The notes under the pieces were generated by a model that was given only the letters and a program-made list of their open reading frames with translations, was not told where the DNA came from and did no database searches. Shown in pieces: positions 1-8,759 of a stretch of DNA of 60,378 nucleotides. The stretch's first letter is position 1, and each line of letters begins with the position of its first letter. The position numbers and the translations under genes are program-made. This DNA is from Thermoflexus sp. (GTDB taxonomy: Bacteria > Chloroflexota > Anaerolineae > Thermoflexales > Thermoflexaceae), in contig NZ_DAOUCJ010000048.1 in NCBI RefSeq assembly GCF_034432235.1, forward strand, positions 1 through 60,378. Reading direction: 5' to 3'.

Positions 1-1
1 G

Positions 2-559
2 GGACTCGGGTTCGTTGCGTTGCTGGCCATGACGGCTTGTGCCCGGGCCACGCCTTCGCCGACGCCCGCGCCCACCCGGCCGCCCGCCACCCCTACGAAG
101 GCGCCGCCCAGCCCGACGCCAACCATGACCCCGACGAAGGCGCCCACGCCTACTCCGACGCAGACGCCGACCCCGACGGCCACGCCCCGGCCTACGCCGA
201 GCAAGGCGGTCACGGTGAAGGTGGGCCAGAGCGCGGCCCTGGGGAAGTTCCTCACCGATGAGCAGGGGTTCACCCTTTATGTGTTTATGAACGACCCGAA
301 GAACACCAGCACCTGCGAGGCGGAGTGTGCGCAGCGATGGCCGCCCTTCCTCACCGCGGGCAGGCCGATCGCTGGCCCGGGGGTGAACGCGGCTCTGCTG
401 GGCACCATCCGCCGCAAGGATGGCACCATTCAGGTCACCTACAACGGCCATCCGCTCTATTACTTCTCGGGCGACGCCAAACCCGGTGATACCAACGGTC
501 AGGGGTTTAACAAGCTCTGGTATGTGATCGGCCCGGATGGAATGCCGATCCAGAAGTAA
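2..559 (+). CDS. Secreted-repeat lipoprotein (Lipoprotein_15 / COG4315-like), 5' end cut by window edge
   Basis: The reading frame is open to the first complete codon of the window, so the true start lies upstream. The visible N-terminus is hydrophobic (GLGFVALLAM) and ends in TAC, a lipobox-like sequence with the lipidated Cys at 38-40; export and membrane anchoring are inferred from this. About 50 Pro/Thr-rich residues follow (repeats of the type TPTPT), a typical flexible linker of Chloroflexota surface proteins. The C-terminal ~115 residues hold two copies of the secreted repeat of unknown function (PF03640 type): LTDEQGFTLYVF followed by CEAEC and WPP, then DGTIQVTYNGHPLYYF and GDTNGQGFNKLWYV. 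Family members are small extracytoplasmic proteins without a firmly established activity. The next gene is 135 nt away on the same strand. Confidence 0.85.
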   Translation, partial: GLGFVALLAMTACARATPSPTPAPTRPPATPTKAPPSPTPTMTPTKAPTPTPTQTPTPTATPRPTPSKAVTVKVGQSAALGKFLTDEQGFTLYVFMNDPKNTSTCEAECAQRWPPFLTAGRPIAGPGVNAALLGTIRRKDGTIQVTYNGHPLYYFSGDAKPGDTNGQGFNKLWYVIGPDGMPIQK

Positions 560-694
560 GAGCCCGTCGGAACGGTGGGGGGAGCGGGCGAGGCATTGAA
601 GGGTGCCCTGCCTGCTCCCCTATACATCCGGGAAGGGATCTGACCATCTTCCGTATTGGGCCCAGCGAGGGAAGTCCTGAGGAAAGGGGGAAAC

Positions 695-1285
695 ATGGGC
701 GCGTTGCAGCGGTGGAAGAAGGTCATTGGCGCGGCGCTCGGAGGCCTGTTGCTTCTCAGCTGGGGAACCGGGATGGCCTGGCCTCAGGGGGCTCCTCAGA
801 CCCGCACGCCTGCCCGTGTCATCGTGCGGGGGACGATCGCTAAAGTGGACCCGGGGGCGAAGACGCTGACCGTGAAGACAGCGAAAGGGGAGATGGTGGA
901 GGTTTCCGGAACGGATAAGACGGCCCTGCTGGTGGTCGGGATCCGCAAGCCGACGTGGGCGGATCTTCATCCCGACGAGCGCGTGCTGGTGGTGGGGACG
1001 CGGGCGGACGGGAAGGTGGTGGCACTGCGGATCGGCGTCCGGCCGCCGGTCCGGACCTTCCATGGCACCATTGTGGAAATCAAGGGGAACCGTCTCGTTC
1101 TGGAAACGGCGAGGGGGAAAGTAAACCTGCTCACGGATGACCGAACACGCTTCCGCGTCCCCGGGGTGAAGAGCCCTACCCTGAACGATTTCAAGGTGGG
1201 GGATCGGGTGAATGCCCTGGGGGTTGGCCACTTCGATGACACCTGGTATGTCACGCTCATGAGCCGGGTTCGCCGAGCTCGGTGA
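695..1285 (+). CDS. Exported DUF5666-like protein
   Basis: A 196-residue protein. The ATG at 695 is chosen over an upstream TTG (656) because a purine-rich ribosome binding site (GGAAAGGGGG) lies just before it and it opens a classic signal peptide: a basic start (RWKK), a hydrophobic core (about residues 10-25) and AWP near the cleavage site. The mature part has two similar beta-rich halves: VRGTIAKVDPGAKTLTVKT with VGDRV-like elements, and FHGTIVEIKGNRLVLETARG followed by FKVGDRVNALG. This matches the OB-like DUF5666 repeat, which occurs in secreted or periplasmic proteins of unknown function. The assignment rests on pattern recognition only. The gene appears to be transcribed alone, with a hairpin downstream at 1352-1378. 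Confidence 0.7.
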   Translation: MGALQRWKKVIGAALGGLLLLSWGTGMAWPQGAPQTRTPARVIVRGTIAKVDPGAKTLTVKTAKGEMVEVSGTDKTALLVVGIRKPTWADLHPDERVLVVGTRADGKVVALRIGVRPPVRTFHGTIVEIKGNRLVLETARGKVNLLTDDRTRFRVPGVKSPTLNDFKVGDRVNALGVGHFDDTWYVTLMSRVRRAR

Positions 1286-1351
1286 GGTTTGTTCCCTGGA
1301 GCTCTGGCGATAGACGGCAGGCTGCTCCTCCTGGAAAGGCGGAGCATGCAA

Positions 1352-1397
1352 GGGGCGTGGGCCTCTGGAGGCAGCCCCTCTCTTCTAAATGTTTTTT
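1352..1397 (+). terminator. Candidate terminator hairpin followed by T-rich tract
   Basis: Nested arms GGGGC (1352-1356) / GCCCC (1374-1378) and GCCTC (1361-1365) / GAGGC (1368-1372) form a GC-rich hairpin. A T-run at 1392-1397 and a second at 1401-1406 follow, but the first starts 13 nt after the stem, further than usual. The AT-rich stretch could instead be promoter DNA for tatA. Confidence 0.4.
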
Positions 1398-1482
1398 ATG
1401 TTTTTTATTTTCTGCCCACTGCCCTTCGCGCCGCAGAGAAAGGGCCAGAACAAGGGGGTGGGCGAAAAGGAGAGCGCCAGCG

Positions 1483-1680
1483 ATGATCCGTATCGGTGCG
1501 GAAGAGCTATTGCTGATCTTGCTGCTGGCCCTGCTCCTCTTCGGCCCGGGCCGGCTATCGGCGATTGCTCGGGAGCTGGGCCAGAGCGTTCGGGAGTTTC
1601 GCCGCGGTCTGACGGAGGAACCCCTCGAGATGCCTCATGCTCAGGGCCGGGAGCCTCCGGAACCTCCCGCTTCTTCATGA
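1483..1680 (+). CDS. tatA: Sec-independent translocase subunit TatA/TatE
   Basis: A 65-residue protein beginning at ATG 1483, preceded by AAAGGAGAG. It has the standard TatA layout: a short N-terminal segment, one membrane helix (about residues 7-20, EELLLILLLALLLFGPGRL) ending in the conserved FGPGRL hinge, an amphipathic helix (LSAIARELGQSVREFRRGL), and a polar acidic/Pro-rich tail. TatA oligomers form the pore of the twin-arginine pathway, which exports folded and often cofactor-bearing proteins. No tatC or tatB is next to it. The longer frame upstream is not used because it lacks coding character and a ribosome binding site. The stop overlaps the next gene as ATGA. Confidence 0.88.
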   Translation: MIRIGAEELLLILLLALLLFGPGRLSAIARELGQSVREFRRGLTEEPLEMPHAQGREPPEPPASS

Positions 1681-1925
1681 TTGTGCCGGGCTATTCCTCG
1701 TCGGGATCCGTGATGATGCGGATCGGACCGTGGCCGGTGTCGGCTTTCTGGCTTTCCAGAGCCTGGCTGGCGCTTTCCCTTGGCTTGCTGAGCGTCGGCT
1801 GGCTTCTGTTGCGCTGCCGCACCCGGCCTGCGGAGCTCTGGCGGATTGAGGGCTGGATCCTCATCGGGGGTCTGGGCCTGGCCCTAATGGGGCTTTTCTT
1901 TTTGATCGTGTTCGCCTGGGGCTGA
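1677..1925 (+). CDS. Small two-helix membrane protein coupled to tatA
   Basis: An 82-residue ORF whose ATG (1677) overlaps the tatA stop as ATGA, suggesting translational coupling. It has two hydrophobic segments: about residues 22-42 (FWLSRAWLALSLGLLSVGWL) and about 58-80 (ILIGGLGLALMGLFFLIVFAW), with an Arg-rich connecting loop (RCRTRPAELWR). I do not recognise a family. A Met codon at 1713 could be an internal start but would shorten only the polar N-terminus. The link to the Tat system is inferred from overlap alone; TatB and TatC proteins look different. Confidence 0.55.
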   Translation: MIVPGYSSSGSVMMRIGPWPVSAFWLSRAWLALSLGLLSVGWLLLRCRTRPAELWRIEGWILIGGLGLALMGLFFLIVFAWG

Positions 1926-2065
1926 TTTCGCCTCCTGGGAGACGGGCGGGCCTTCCCTGATCTGCCCACGCGCCACGAAGCGATTGAGTTGCCGATGGAT
2001 GGGGGGCTTGATCGGTCAGAGCCCTCGTCAGCCGTGATCAACGTTTTGTATGGGGTGAGGGGACG

Positions 2066-2314
2066 ATGCTCACCATCCAATTCACCAAGAAGGCACTGAA
2101 GGCTCTGGAACGGCTGCCGGAGAAGCATCGTCAGCAGATCCTGGAGCATGTGGCATCGCTGGCGGAGGAGATAAACCCCCAACTAACCAAGATCCGGCAT
2201 GATCGGGGGCTCCTCCTGAGCCGCCGGGCGGGAGAATATCGCCTCTATGTGAAGCGGGGGCCTGGCCTGCTTCAGATCCTGGAGATTCGAAAGCGAAATG
2301 ATGCATATCGCTGA
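2066..2314 (+). CDS. RelE/ParE-superfamily toxin-like protein
   Basis: An 82-residue basic protein starting at ATG 2066 behind GGTGAGGGG. Its layout fits RelE/ParE toxins: a first strand (LTIQFTKKALKALERLP), a helical hairpin (EKHRQQILEHVASLAEEI), then beta strands with the family-typical GEYRLYVKRG and ILEIRKRNDAYR ending. RelE-type members cleave mRNA on the ribosome and ParE-type members poison gyrase; which applies cannot be told here. A partner antitoxin normally sits immediately up- or downstream. The 140 nt upstream hold no convincing antitoxin ORF, and the gene 11 nt downstream encodes a HEAT-repeat protein, so this looks like a solitary toxin-like gene. Confidence 0.7.
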   Translation: MLTIQFTKKALKALERLPEKHRQQILEHVASLAEEINPQLTKIRHDRGLLLSRRAGEYRLYVKRGPGLLQILEIRKRNDAYR

Positions 2315-2325
2315 GGAGGGAGGAG

Positions 2326-2853
2326 ATGGCCGAGATGCAAGGATCCAGCTCCGAAATATCGGAATATCTCATGGCGCTGAGCAGCGCAGATGATGCGGCT
2401 GTGCATGCTGCCCGCCGAGCGCTGGTGGCCAGGGGAGCTCAAGTTGTGGAGGCACTCTGGGCGGCCAGGGCCCAGGCCGATGATTCCCTCCGCTGGGAGA
2501 TCACCCGAACGCTGGTAGAAATCCGGGATCCGCAGGTGGCGGATCGGCTGGTCCAGATCCTGATGGATGACCCGGACCCCGGCATTCGATGGATGGCCGC
2601 GGAGGGGCTGGTGAGCCTGGGGGAAGCCAGCCTGCGCCCGCTGCTGGAGGCGCTGGTTCATCATTCCGACTCCGCATGGCTTCGCCAGGGCGCCCATCAC
2701 GTGTTGAAAGCGCTGACGACAGGACCATGGGAATCCGCCCTTCGCCCGGTTCTGCAGGCCCTGGAGGGCCTGGAACCCACTCTGCAGGTCCCGCCGGCAG
2801 CTCAGCAGGCGTTGATGAGCCTGGGTTTGCTTCGATCAGGCCCTGCCTTGTGA
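2326..2853 (+). CDS. HEAT-repeat protein
   Basis: A 175-residue, entirely alpha-helical protein starting at ATG 2326 after a strong GAGGAGGGAGG site. It contains about four HEAT-like helical pairs, for example RWEITRTLVEIRDPQVADRLVQ and IRWMAAEGLVSLGEASLRPLLEAL (split by the DDPDPG turn), with the usual Asp-Pro turns and Arg/Ala spacing. HEAT scaffolds bind proteins or act as phycobilin-lyase-like adapters; no specific role can be assigned. It follows the RelE-like gene by 11 nt and is probably co-transcribed with it. It ends 62 nt before the converging beta-helix gene. Confidence 0.75.
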   Translation: MAEMQGSSSEISEYLMALSSADDAAVHAARRALVARGAQVVEALWAARAQADDSLRWEITRTLVEIRDPQVADRLVQILMDDPDPGIRWMAAEGLVSLGEASLRPLLEALVHHSDSAWLRQGAHHVLKALTTGPWESALRPVLQALEGLEPTLQVPPAAQQALMSLGLLRSGPAL

Positions 2854-2915
2854 AACCGAGATGTTGAGCTGGATCGAGCAGGCTGTAAAAGGGAAGGCCG
2901 CTTTCAGCAGCCCCC

Positions 2916-4269
2916 TTACGGAACAACTTGAACGGCGTCCCGCCCCTCAACGGGCACGCCCTCCCGGGTTTGCCCCCGGAGCACGCCTACGGTGTGCTCC
3001 GGGCGGAAGCCCATCTGATCAACCCGGAAATAACAAAGAAGGTCCGCCAGCCCATCCCCATTGAGATCCCCTGCGGTCGTTTGACAGTTCACCACGGGAG
3101 CCTCAGCCCCGGTTGGGCCGAAGGTCATACGGGTCCGATCCAGATCCACTGTGGCCATGAAACCGGGCTCCGAGAGGATGGCGACCGGCAGGACCACCGG
3201 GCGGTTGAGCGGAATGCGATTAGGGACGGTTCCCGGCTGGACATCGATGCGGATCCGGAGCAGCGGACAAACCGGCCCGGGCGGTTCGCTCAACCAGGGC
3301 TCGAAATCGATATGATCGCCTGCTCGATCCCCTCCGCCGAAGGGGTTGCGCAGGTCATGCAGGGGACCTGATGCGTTCCCCCACCCGTTGAACTCCGCGG
3401 CCATCACGGTCCCATCGGTCGCTGCGTTCCGCGCCCCCATGGCGTTCCCTGTAATTTCATTGCATCGGAAAACCGTTCCGGTCCCGGGGAAAGAGGCCTC
3501 GCTGTTGAAGGATAGGGCGATGCCGTTGCGGGTTAGGCGGTTGTGCTCCACCTGCGTGTAGGGCGAGCGATCGACGGTAATGCCGCTGCCGGCGTTGTCA
3601 TGCACCTGGTTGCGAGCCACGGTGGTCCAGTAAGCCGCTTGGCCTGGCGCGAGGCTGAAACCTCGGATCCCATGGCCGGCAAGGTTCAGGATCTCGTTTT
3701 CAACCACCTGATTGCCCTCCGCAACACCATTGCCCACATCCGCCCCGTGCACGATAATGTCCTCATCGGGCTGGCCCGCGTTTCCACGGCCGATCAGGCG
3801 ATTGGCCCGGATGATGTTGCGATCCCCCTGAACGAGGATGAGCGTGTGGGGGTGAGGATGCGCCGGGGGATCCGGGGCTTTATCCTCCACCACGAAGCCT
3901 TCGAAGGTGTTCCCATCGCCGAGGATCCACACCCCTGCGGGGGCCAGCTCCGCCGGCCGCAGGATGGTATCCGGGCTCGGATCCAGCGCCAATCGATCGA
4001 AAGATGTGGATCGAGAGCTGGTTCCGGTGGATGGTGATCTGCTCGACATAGATCCCGGGGCAAACTATGATCTCATCCCCATCCCGCGCCGCTTGAATAC
4101 TGAAGTAAGCCGTATCCGTGCCTTCCCATGAACGGCTGGCGGCTCCGACGGTTCCATCATCATCCACCCAGAGCTGTTGGGGATGGGGGTTCGATCTCCC
4201 GGTCCCAAGGAGAAAAAGCATAAACACGGCAAGGGCAAGGATCATCATCGAGGCAAGAGACCGAACCAC
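2916..4269 (-). pseudogene. Secreted right-handed beta-helix (NosD-like) protein with one apparent frameshift
   Basis: Two minus-strand frames together make one protein. The first starts at GTG 4269 after GGAGGAG and encodes a signal peptide (MILALAVFMLFLLG), then DDGT and AARDGDEIIVCPGIYVEQITI, the usual entry to a beta-helix. The second frame carries DTILRPAELAPAGVWILGDG, repeats with asparagine turns (NVVENEIL-like, HDNAGSGI, RNGIALSF), and a C-terminal beta domain with a calcium-type DLNGDGLADLL motif. The two join near 3999-4002: removing one T from TTT (minus strand) gives HIFDRLALDPSPD and a continuous 450-residue product. The family binds or cleaves polysaccharides, or stabilises periplasmic partners. 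This could be a real inactivating mutation or a homopolymer sequence error. Confidence 0.75.
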
Positions 4270-4481
4270 GGCGGCTCCTCCGGAGAAGGATTCGAGGTGG
4301 TCGATCTGGATGGAGAGCTCCGTCAGGCATCTTCGAAATTACGTCCGGTTTTCGATTTATTCATTGTATAAATAAGGGGGGTTGGATGATCACATACGAA
4401 TAGTTAGAAATTGTTTTGGGCCCTAAGGATCCTTACTGTGCGGCCGAACGGCCGGAATCCATCTCCTGTGGAGGAACATCG
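4270..4481. promoter_or_regulatory. Divergent intergenic region with AT-rich centre
   Basis: About 210 nt separate the divergent beta-helix and phosphatase genes. Roughly 4335-4425 is clearly AT-rich against the GC-rich background and contains TATAAA (4367-4372). No -35 element at proper spacing was found on either strand, so promoters are presumed but not placed. Confidence 0.4.
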
Positions 4482-6214
4482 ATGGGGCAGCGTCTGGGAG
4501 GCCATGTTCTGCTGATTGTGGCCTTGAGCGCCCTCGGCTGGGGGGCCGTTCGATGGGCCCTCTTCTCCTGGAACAGCGTGGTGGAATACCGGAGCCCCTA
4601 TCTGGGCGTGGAGCTCCCGCCGCCGCCTCCCACGCCCCCGCTCACCGACCGGGTGGTCCTGGTGGTCATCGATGGGTTGCGCCGGGATACGGCGGCTGCG
4701 GCCATGCCGACCCTCCAGCAGCTGGCGGGCCGCGGGGCCCGTTATGTCGTCCGCGTCGGCGAGCCCTCGCTTTCTTATCCGGGATGGACCGTCATCGGCA
4801 GCGGGGCCTGGCAGAGCCTGAGCGGCGTCACCACCAACTGGTTCCAGGGCCCCGTCCCGGTGGATTCGGTGTTCCAGGAGGCCCGCCGGGCAGGCCTTCG
4901 CGTGGTCGGCGCGGGCACCGGCGGCTGGGGGGAGCTCTTCGGCCCCGGGTTCGATCGCCTGGAGGTGCCCGATGTGCCGCTGGAGCGGCCGGAGGAGGTG
5001 GATCGCCTGGACGAGGCGATCCTGGCGCGCGGGCTGGATCTGTTGAAGGATCCGCAGGCCCGTCTGATTCTGATTTACTTCGCCGGACCGGATGAATACG
5101 GCCACGCCTTCGGCGGCGCTTCCCCCGCCTATCGGGAGATCGTCCGGCGGACCGATGAGCGGCTGGCCCGTGTGGCGGCGGCGATGGACCTGCGTCGCGG
5201 AACTCTGATCGTGACGACCGATCACGGCCACATCGACACCGGGGGACATGGAGGCTGGGAGCCCATCGTGAAGGAAGTCCCTCTGGTGATGGCCGGGAAG
5301 GGGATCCGCGTGGGGGTGGAAGGGCAGGGGACCCAGGCGGATATCGCGCCCACGGTTGCGGCGCTGCTGGGGATCCCCATCCCGGTCCATGCCATGGGTC
5401 GCCCCCTGATGGGGCCCTGGAGGGGCCGCCGGAGGCGCTGGATGCCATTGCTCGGGCTTCCGCGCAGCAGCGAACTCTGCTGATCCACCGGATCGAGCAG
5501 GTCCTGGGGCGCCCGCCCACGCGCCTCCCAGACGTGAGGACGGTGGGGGACCTTCCGGCCTTTGATCGGGAGGCGAGCCGGGCGCTGGACCGGGCATATG
5601 CGGATCGGCTCGGGCGGGACCGCCTGGGGCGGACCCCCGTGGCCCTGCTCGGCTTGGCGTTGATCGCGCTGATCGCCGCGCTCCTATTCCGGCCTCCCCA
5701 TCGGGGGGCCATCCTGGTGGGGACGCTGGTCTTCCTCGGGATCGTGTGGGGGCTTTACTTCGGGCGCGGCTATCGCTGGTCCCTCTCCGTCTTCAACACG
5801 GAGGCCCAGATCGAGGCCTTCTTTATAGCCCGGATCCTGGACGCGTTGCTGGGATTAGGGGTGGTGGCCCTGCTCATCGGGATCTGGAAAGGGCGTCGCT
5901 GGGGCGAGGCCTTTGAGGGGATCCTGCGGGCCTACGGGGGGATCGCGCTGGCTTTCGCCCTGCAGGTGTTGCTCTTCTACTGGGCCTATGGGGTTTCTTT
6001 CCGTTGGGGATTGCCCGATCTGGGATGGGGGTTCAAGTATTACCTGGATCTGCTGACCCTGAGCGCCTTCTACCTGGATCTCCCGGGCTTGCCGGATCCC
6101 GTGGGCCTGCCGATGGCGCTGATCGGGCCGCTGCTGGGAGCCAGCATCGGCCGCGCCGGGCGCTGGATCCCTCAAGCCCTCCCCCGGCGGGGATCCCGCG
6201 GAGCGGACCGCTGA
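4482..6214 (+). pseudogene. Membrane-anchored alkaline-phosphatase-superfamily protein with one apparent frameshift
   Basis: ATG 4482 follows GAGGAA. The first frame (to 5483) has an N-terminal membrane helix (about residues 8-24) and an alkaline-phosphatase/phosphodiesterase core: VVIDGLRRDT (metal Asp), SYPGWTVIGSGAW (nucleophile region), YFAGPDEYGHAFGG and TTDHGHIDTGGHGG (metal ligands). It then runs out of frame at 5406-5415. Adding one G there (CTG GAT GGG GCC) restores DGALEGPPEALDAIARA and continues into the frame ending at 6214, which holds five or six membrane helices. The repaired product would be 577 residues. The family hydrolyses phosphodiesters or transfers phosphate-containing groups, here presumably outside the membrane. 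Reading it as two separate genes is less likely because the second frame has no ribosome binding site and its coding signal begins exactly at the shift. Confidence 0.75.
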
Positions 6215-6330
6215 GGATCCGAACTGGAATCGTCGTTCGGGCTTTACGTGTTGAAGCACCTGCCGTAAAGCGAGCCCGTGCAGGCCAGTTGATGGGGGAC
6301 GGAAAAGCGATCCCCTCTCATGGCGATCGC

Positions 6331-6361
6331 AGGGTATGGCCGCCGACGATGGCCATACCCT
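6331..6361. repeat. Perfect 11-bp inverted repeat
   Basis: AGGGTATGGCC (6331-6341) and GGCCATACCCT (6351-6361) are exact reverse complements separated by 9 nt. There is no T-tract on either side, so it could be an operator or a Rho-independent-like structure for the gene ending at 6214. The rest of the 373-nt gap is AT-rich from about 6450 and shows no gene. Confidence 0.5.
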
Positions 6362-6520
6362 CTGCGAGAACCTCTATACGCCTGTCTCCTCCCTCTAACG
6401 ACGAAGCCACCGCTGCGATGCGAATTCCCTTTCAAAATGCCCCTTCATTCGGATGAGAAGCAATAAGTTAAAATATTTTAACCATATGAAACCATTTTCG
6501 AACCCATGGACCTTGAAATT

Positions 6521-6530
6521 TGCATATAAT
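6521..6530 (+). promoter_or_regulatory. Possible -10 element (TATAAT) for the BNR gene
   Basis: TATAAT at 6525-6530 lies in an AT-rich stretch 58 nt before the ATG, with TG three bases upstream, one base off an extended -10. No good -35 is present at 16-18 nt. Confidence 0.4.
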
Positions 6531-6587
6531 AGATTTTGGAGGGCGCGTCGAAGGGACGGATTCCCAGATCCCGGAAAGGAGGCGCCT

Positions 6588-8309
6588 ATGGCGTTCCGTC
6601 GGATAGCGGTAGCGAGCCTGATGGCCCTGATGCTTGTCCTCGGTTTCATCCCCCGCTCGAGTGCTGCCCCCGTCGTTCCTCCACGCAAAGGCCCTCCGCT
6701 TTCGCAGCCTGCCCTGTTCTCACGGTTCGCCCGGGAGAACGAGCTGGGCGCGGAGGACCTGGCGGAGCTGATCCGCTGGGAGGCCCAACAGGCGGCCCTC
6801 GAGGCCCTCTCCCCCGCTGCCCTCCAGGCCAACGCCGACTGGAACCGTCGCCCGCAGAACGAAACCACCATCGCCACCCATCCCGTGCTCACCGGCACCT
6901 GGGTGATCGGCGCCAACGACTATGGTATCGGGGTTCCCATCGGCACCGGCGTTTACAACAGCGAGGGCGTCAACTATTTCCCACCGTTCCCGCTCCTCTT
7001 CGGCAAGGGCGGCTCCGGCTCCCAGTTCCTCCTCGAAGCGCCCATCGGGACCGGGGATCCGGCCCTCGCTTATGGTTTCACTCGCGGCCGGGTGCGGCGG
7101 CCGGTCGTCTACATGGCCTCCCTTGGCTTCAGCGTCACGTTCTGCGAGAACGGGGTCTTCGTCTATCGCTCCCTGGACAATGACCGCACCTGGACCCGCC
7201 CCATGGTTCCCCCGCTGGCCCCACCCAAAGGGCTTTTCACGGTGGTCTATTGGGCCAGCGCCCAGAACTGCACGGTGTTCCATGATAAGGAGTTCATCAC
7301 GGTGGATAACACGGGCGGTCCCCACGATGGGCGGATCTATGTGACCTGGACGCGGTTCTTCTTCGCCAACGGCCAGTATAAGGAATCCCCGATCATGATG
7401 GCCTACTCCGACGACAACGGGGTGACGTTCTCCGATCCCATCGAGATCAGCGGCTCCAACCCTGCGCTCTGCCGCACCCAGGTCTCCGGGCCGCCGGGGG
7501 AGTGCGATGAGAACCAGTTCTCCATCCCGGTGGTGATGCCCGATGGCACCCTGGTGGTCGCTTTCGAAAACGAACAGTTCCAGGGCGCTGCCGATGGCTT
7601 CCGAAATCAGTATCTGGTGGTCCGGGTGAACCCCGACACCTTCCAGATCGAAGGTCCCTTTAAGGTGGCGGATCTCTTCGATGGGTTGAACGATTACCCG
7701 ATCAACCAGGATGGCCGCCAGACCCTGTGCAACAGCAACTTCCGGGTGAACTCCGCGGGCAACATCGCGGTCGATCCCCGCACAGGCCATCTCTATCTGG
7801 TCTGGTCGGACAACCGCCGCCATGCAGGGGAGTTCCCCTTCCCGACTTTCGTCGGCAGCCGGGCGGACGGGTACCCATGCCCGGCAGGCAAGGCTACGGA
7901 CACCGATGTCTTCCTCAGCAAGTCCACCGATGGCGGCCGCACCTGGAGCCCGCCGGTCCGGGTGAACCAGGACCCGGTGGGCAACGACCGGGACCAGTGG
8001 TTCCCATGGGTGGCCGTGGCCCCGGATGGCCGGGTGGACGTGGTGTTCTACGACCGGCGGGACGATCCGGAGAACAAGCGGGCGCATACCTACCTCGCCC
8101 GCTCATGGGATGGCGGTCAGACCTGGACGGAGATCCGGGTCTCGGATTTTGCCTCGAACTTCGACGATGCGTTCTTCGGGACCGGCCGGTTTATCGGGGA
8201 CTACAACGGCCTGGCCATTGACTTCCGCGGCTTCTCCTTCCCGGTCTGGACAGGCGTTCGGCCGGGCAAGACGGATTCGGATATCTTCTTCGCGATCGTC
8301 GGACCGTGA
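6588..8309 (+). CDS. Secreted BNR/sialidase-like beta-propeller protein
   Basis: A 573-residue protein from ATG 6588, preceded by AAAGGAGG. A signal peptide is clear (RRIAVASLMALMLVLGFIP, ending SSAA). The body repeats bacterial neuraminidase (BNR)-type motifs: VYRSLDNDRTW, AYSDDNGVTFSDP, SKSTDGGRTWSPPV and RSWDGGQTWTEI, i.e. the Ser-x-Asp-x-Gly-x-Thr-Trp box of Asp-box propellers. Other recognisable pieces are NEPQNET-like NRRPQNETTIATHP near the start and DNRRHAGEFPFP. Asp-box propellers include sialidases and many non-enzymatic surface proteins; the sialidase catalytic set was not established, so no activity is claimed. A longer in-frame N-terminus exists but would cover the promoter region and has no coding character. 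Confidence 0.75.
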   Translation: MAFRRIAVASLMALMLVLGFIPRSSAAPVVPPRKGPPLSQPALFSRFARENELGAEDLAELIRWEAQQAALEALSPAALQANADWNRRPQNETTIATHPVLTGTWVIGANDYGIGVPIGTGVYNSEGVNYFPPFPLLFGKGGSGSQFLLEAPIGTGDPALAYGFTRGRVRRPVVYMASLGFSVTFCENGVFVYRSLDNDRTWTRPMVPPLAPPKGLFTVVYWASAQNCTVFHDKEFITVDNTGGPHDGRIYVTWTRFFFANGQYKESPIMMAYSDDNGVTFSDPIEISGSNPALCRTQVSGPPGECDENQFSIPVVMPDGTLVVAFENEQFQGAADGFRNQYLVVRVNPDTFQIEGPFKVADLFDGLNDYPINQDGRQTLCNSNFRVNSAGNIAVDPRTGHLYLVWSDNRRHAGEFPFPTFVGSRADGYPCPAGKATDTDVFLSKSTDGGRTWSPPVRVNQDPVGNDRDQWFPWVAVAPDGRVDVVFYDRRDDPENKRAHTYLARSWDGGQTWTEIRVSDFASNFDDAFFGTGRFIGDYNGLAIDFRGFSFPVWTGVRPGKTDSDIFFAIVGP

Positions 8310-8323
8310 AGCCTGAGGCGATC

Positions 8324-8360
8324 GGGGAGGGGAGGGGGTTGCTCTCTTCCCCTCCCCTTT
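8324..8360 (+). terminator. Hairpin terminator after the BNR gene
   Basis: GGGGAGGGGA (8324-8333) and TCCCCTCCCC (8348-8357) are perfect complements with a 14-nt loop, followed by TTT. The T-tract is short, so read-through into the GYD gene is possible. Confidence 0.5.
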
Positions 8361-8381
8361 GGATTTGAGAGGAGGTGGGAG

Positions 8382-8672
8382 ATGGCCCTCTACGCCATTC
8401 TCACCCGGCTCTCTCCGGAAGCCCTCGCCCGCCCGGGGGCGATCCAGGAGCTGGGCGCGAAGGTGAGCGAGGCCCTCAAGGCCCAGGTCCCGGAAGCCCG
8501 CTGGGTGGCCAGTTACGCTGTCCTCGGGCCATGCGATTACCTGGACATCATCGAGGCCCCCAATGAGGAAGTGGCTGCCCGGGCCAGCGCGGTGATCCGC
8601 ACCCTGGGCCATGCCACCACCGAGACCTGGGTGCTCATCCCCTGGGAGCGTTTCAAGGCTATTGCGCCGTAA
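8382..8672 (+). CDS. GYD-domain protein
   Basis: A 96-residue protein with ATG 8382 behind a strong GAGAGGAGGTGGGAG site. It shows the ferredoxin-like alpha/beta pattern of the GYD family (PF08734 type): YAILTRLSPEAL, VSEALKAQVPEARWVASYAVLGPCDYLDIIEAP, then an acidic helix (NEEVAARASAVIRTLGHATTETW). The family is named for a Gly-Tyr-Asp motif; here the equivalent stretch reads GPCDYLDI. Function in the family is unknown. It stands alone between a terminator and a degraded gene. Confidence 0.75.
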   Translation: MALYAILTRLSPEALARPGAIQELGAKVSEALKAQVPEARWVASYAVLGPCDYLDIIEAPNEEVAARASAVIRTLGHATTETWVLIPWERFKAIAP

Positions 8673-8759
8673 ACGCTGTGAAAGCTCCGGCGGAGCTGTC
8701 GTTTGGGGCTTATCGTCAGGCTTACGCTTCCGGGGTGGCATCCAGCGCGGCCGTGCCGC

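Noticed and set aside
120..220. Short-period DNA repeat in the first lipoprotein gene
   Set aside because: It encodes an ordinary Pro/Thr-rich linker; the repetition follows from codon choice for TP repeats.
1926..2065. Possible antitoxin ORF ahead of the RelE-like gene
   Set aside because: The only frame overlapping the toxin start gives a short peptide without helix-turn-helix or ribbon-helix-helix pattern and without a ribosome binding site.
5534..6214. Membrane domain after the phosphatase as an independent gene
   Set aside because: Coding sense continues upstream of its first Met to the exact place of the frameshift, and no ribosome binding site precedes it; one broken gene is simpler.
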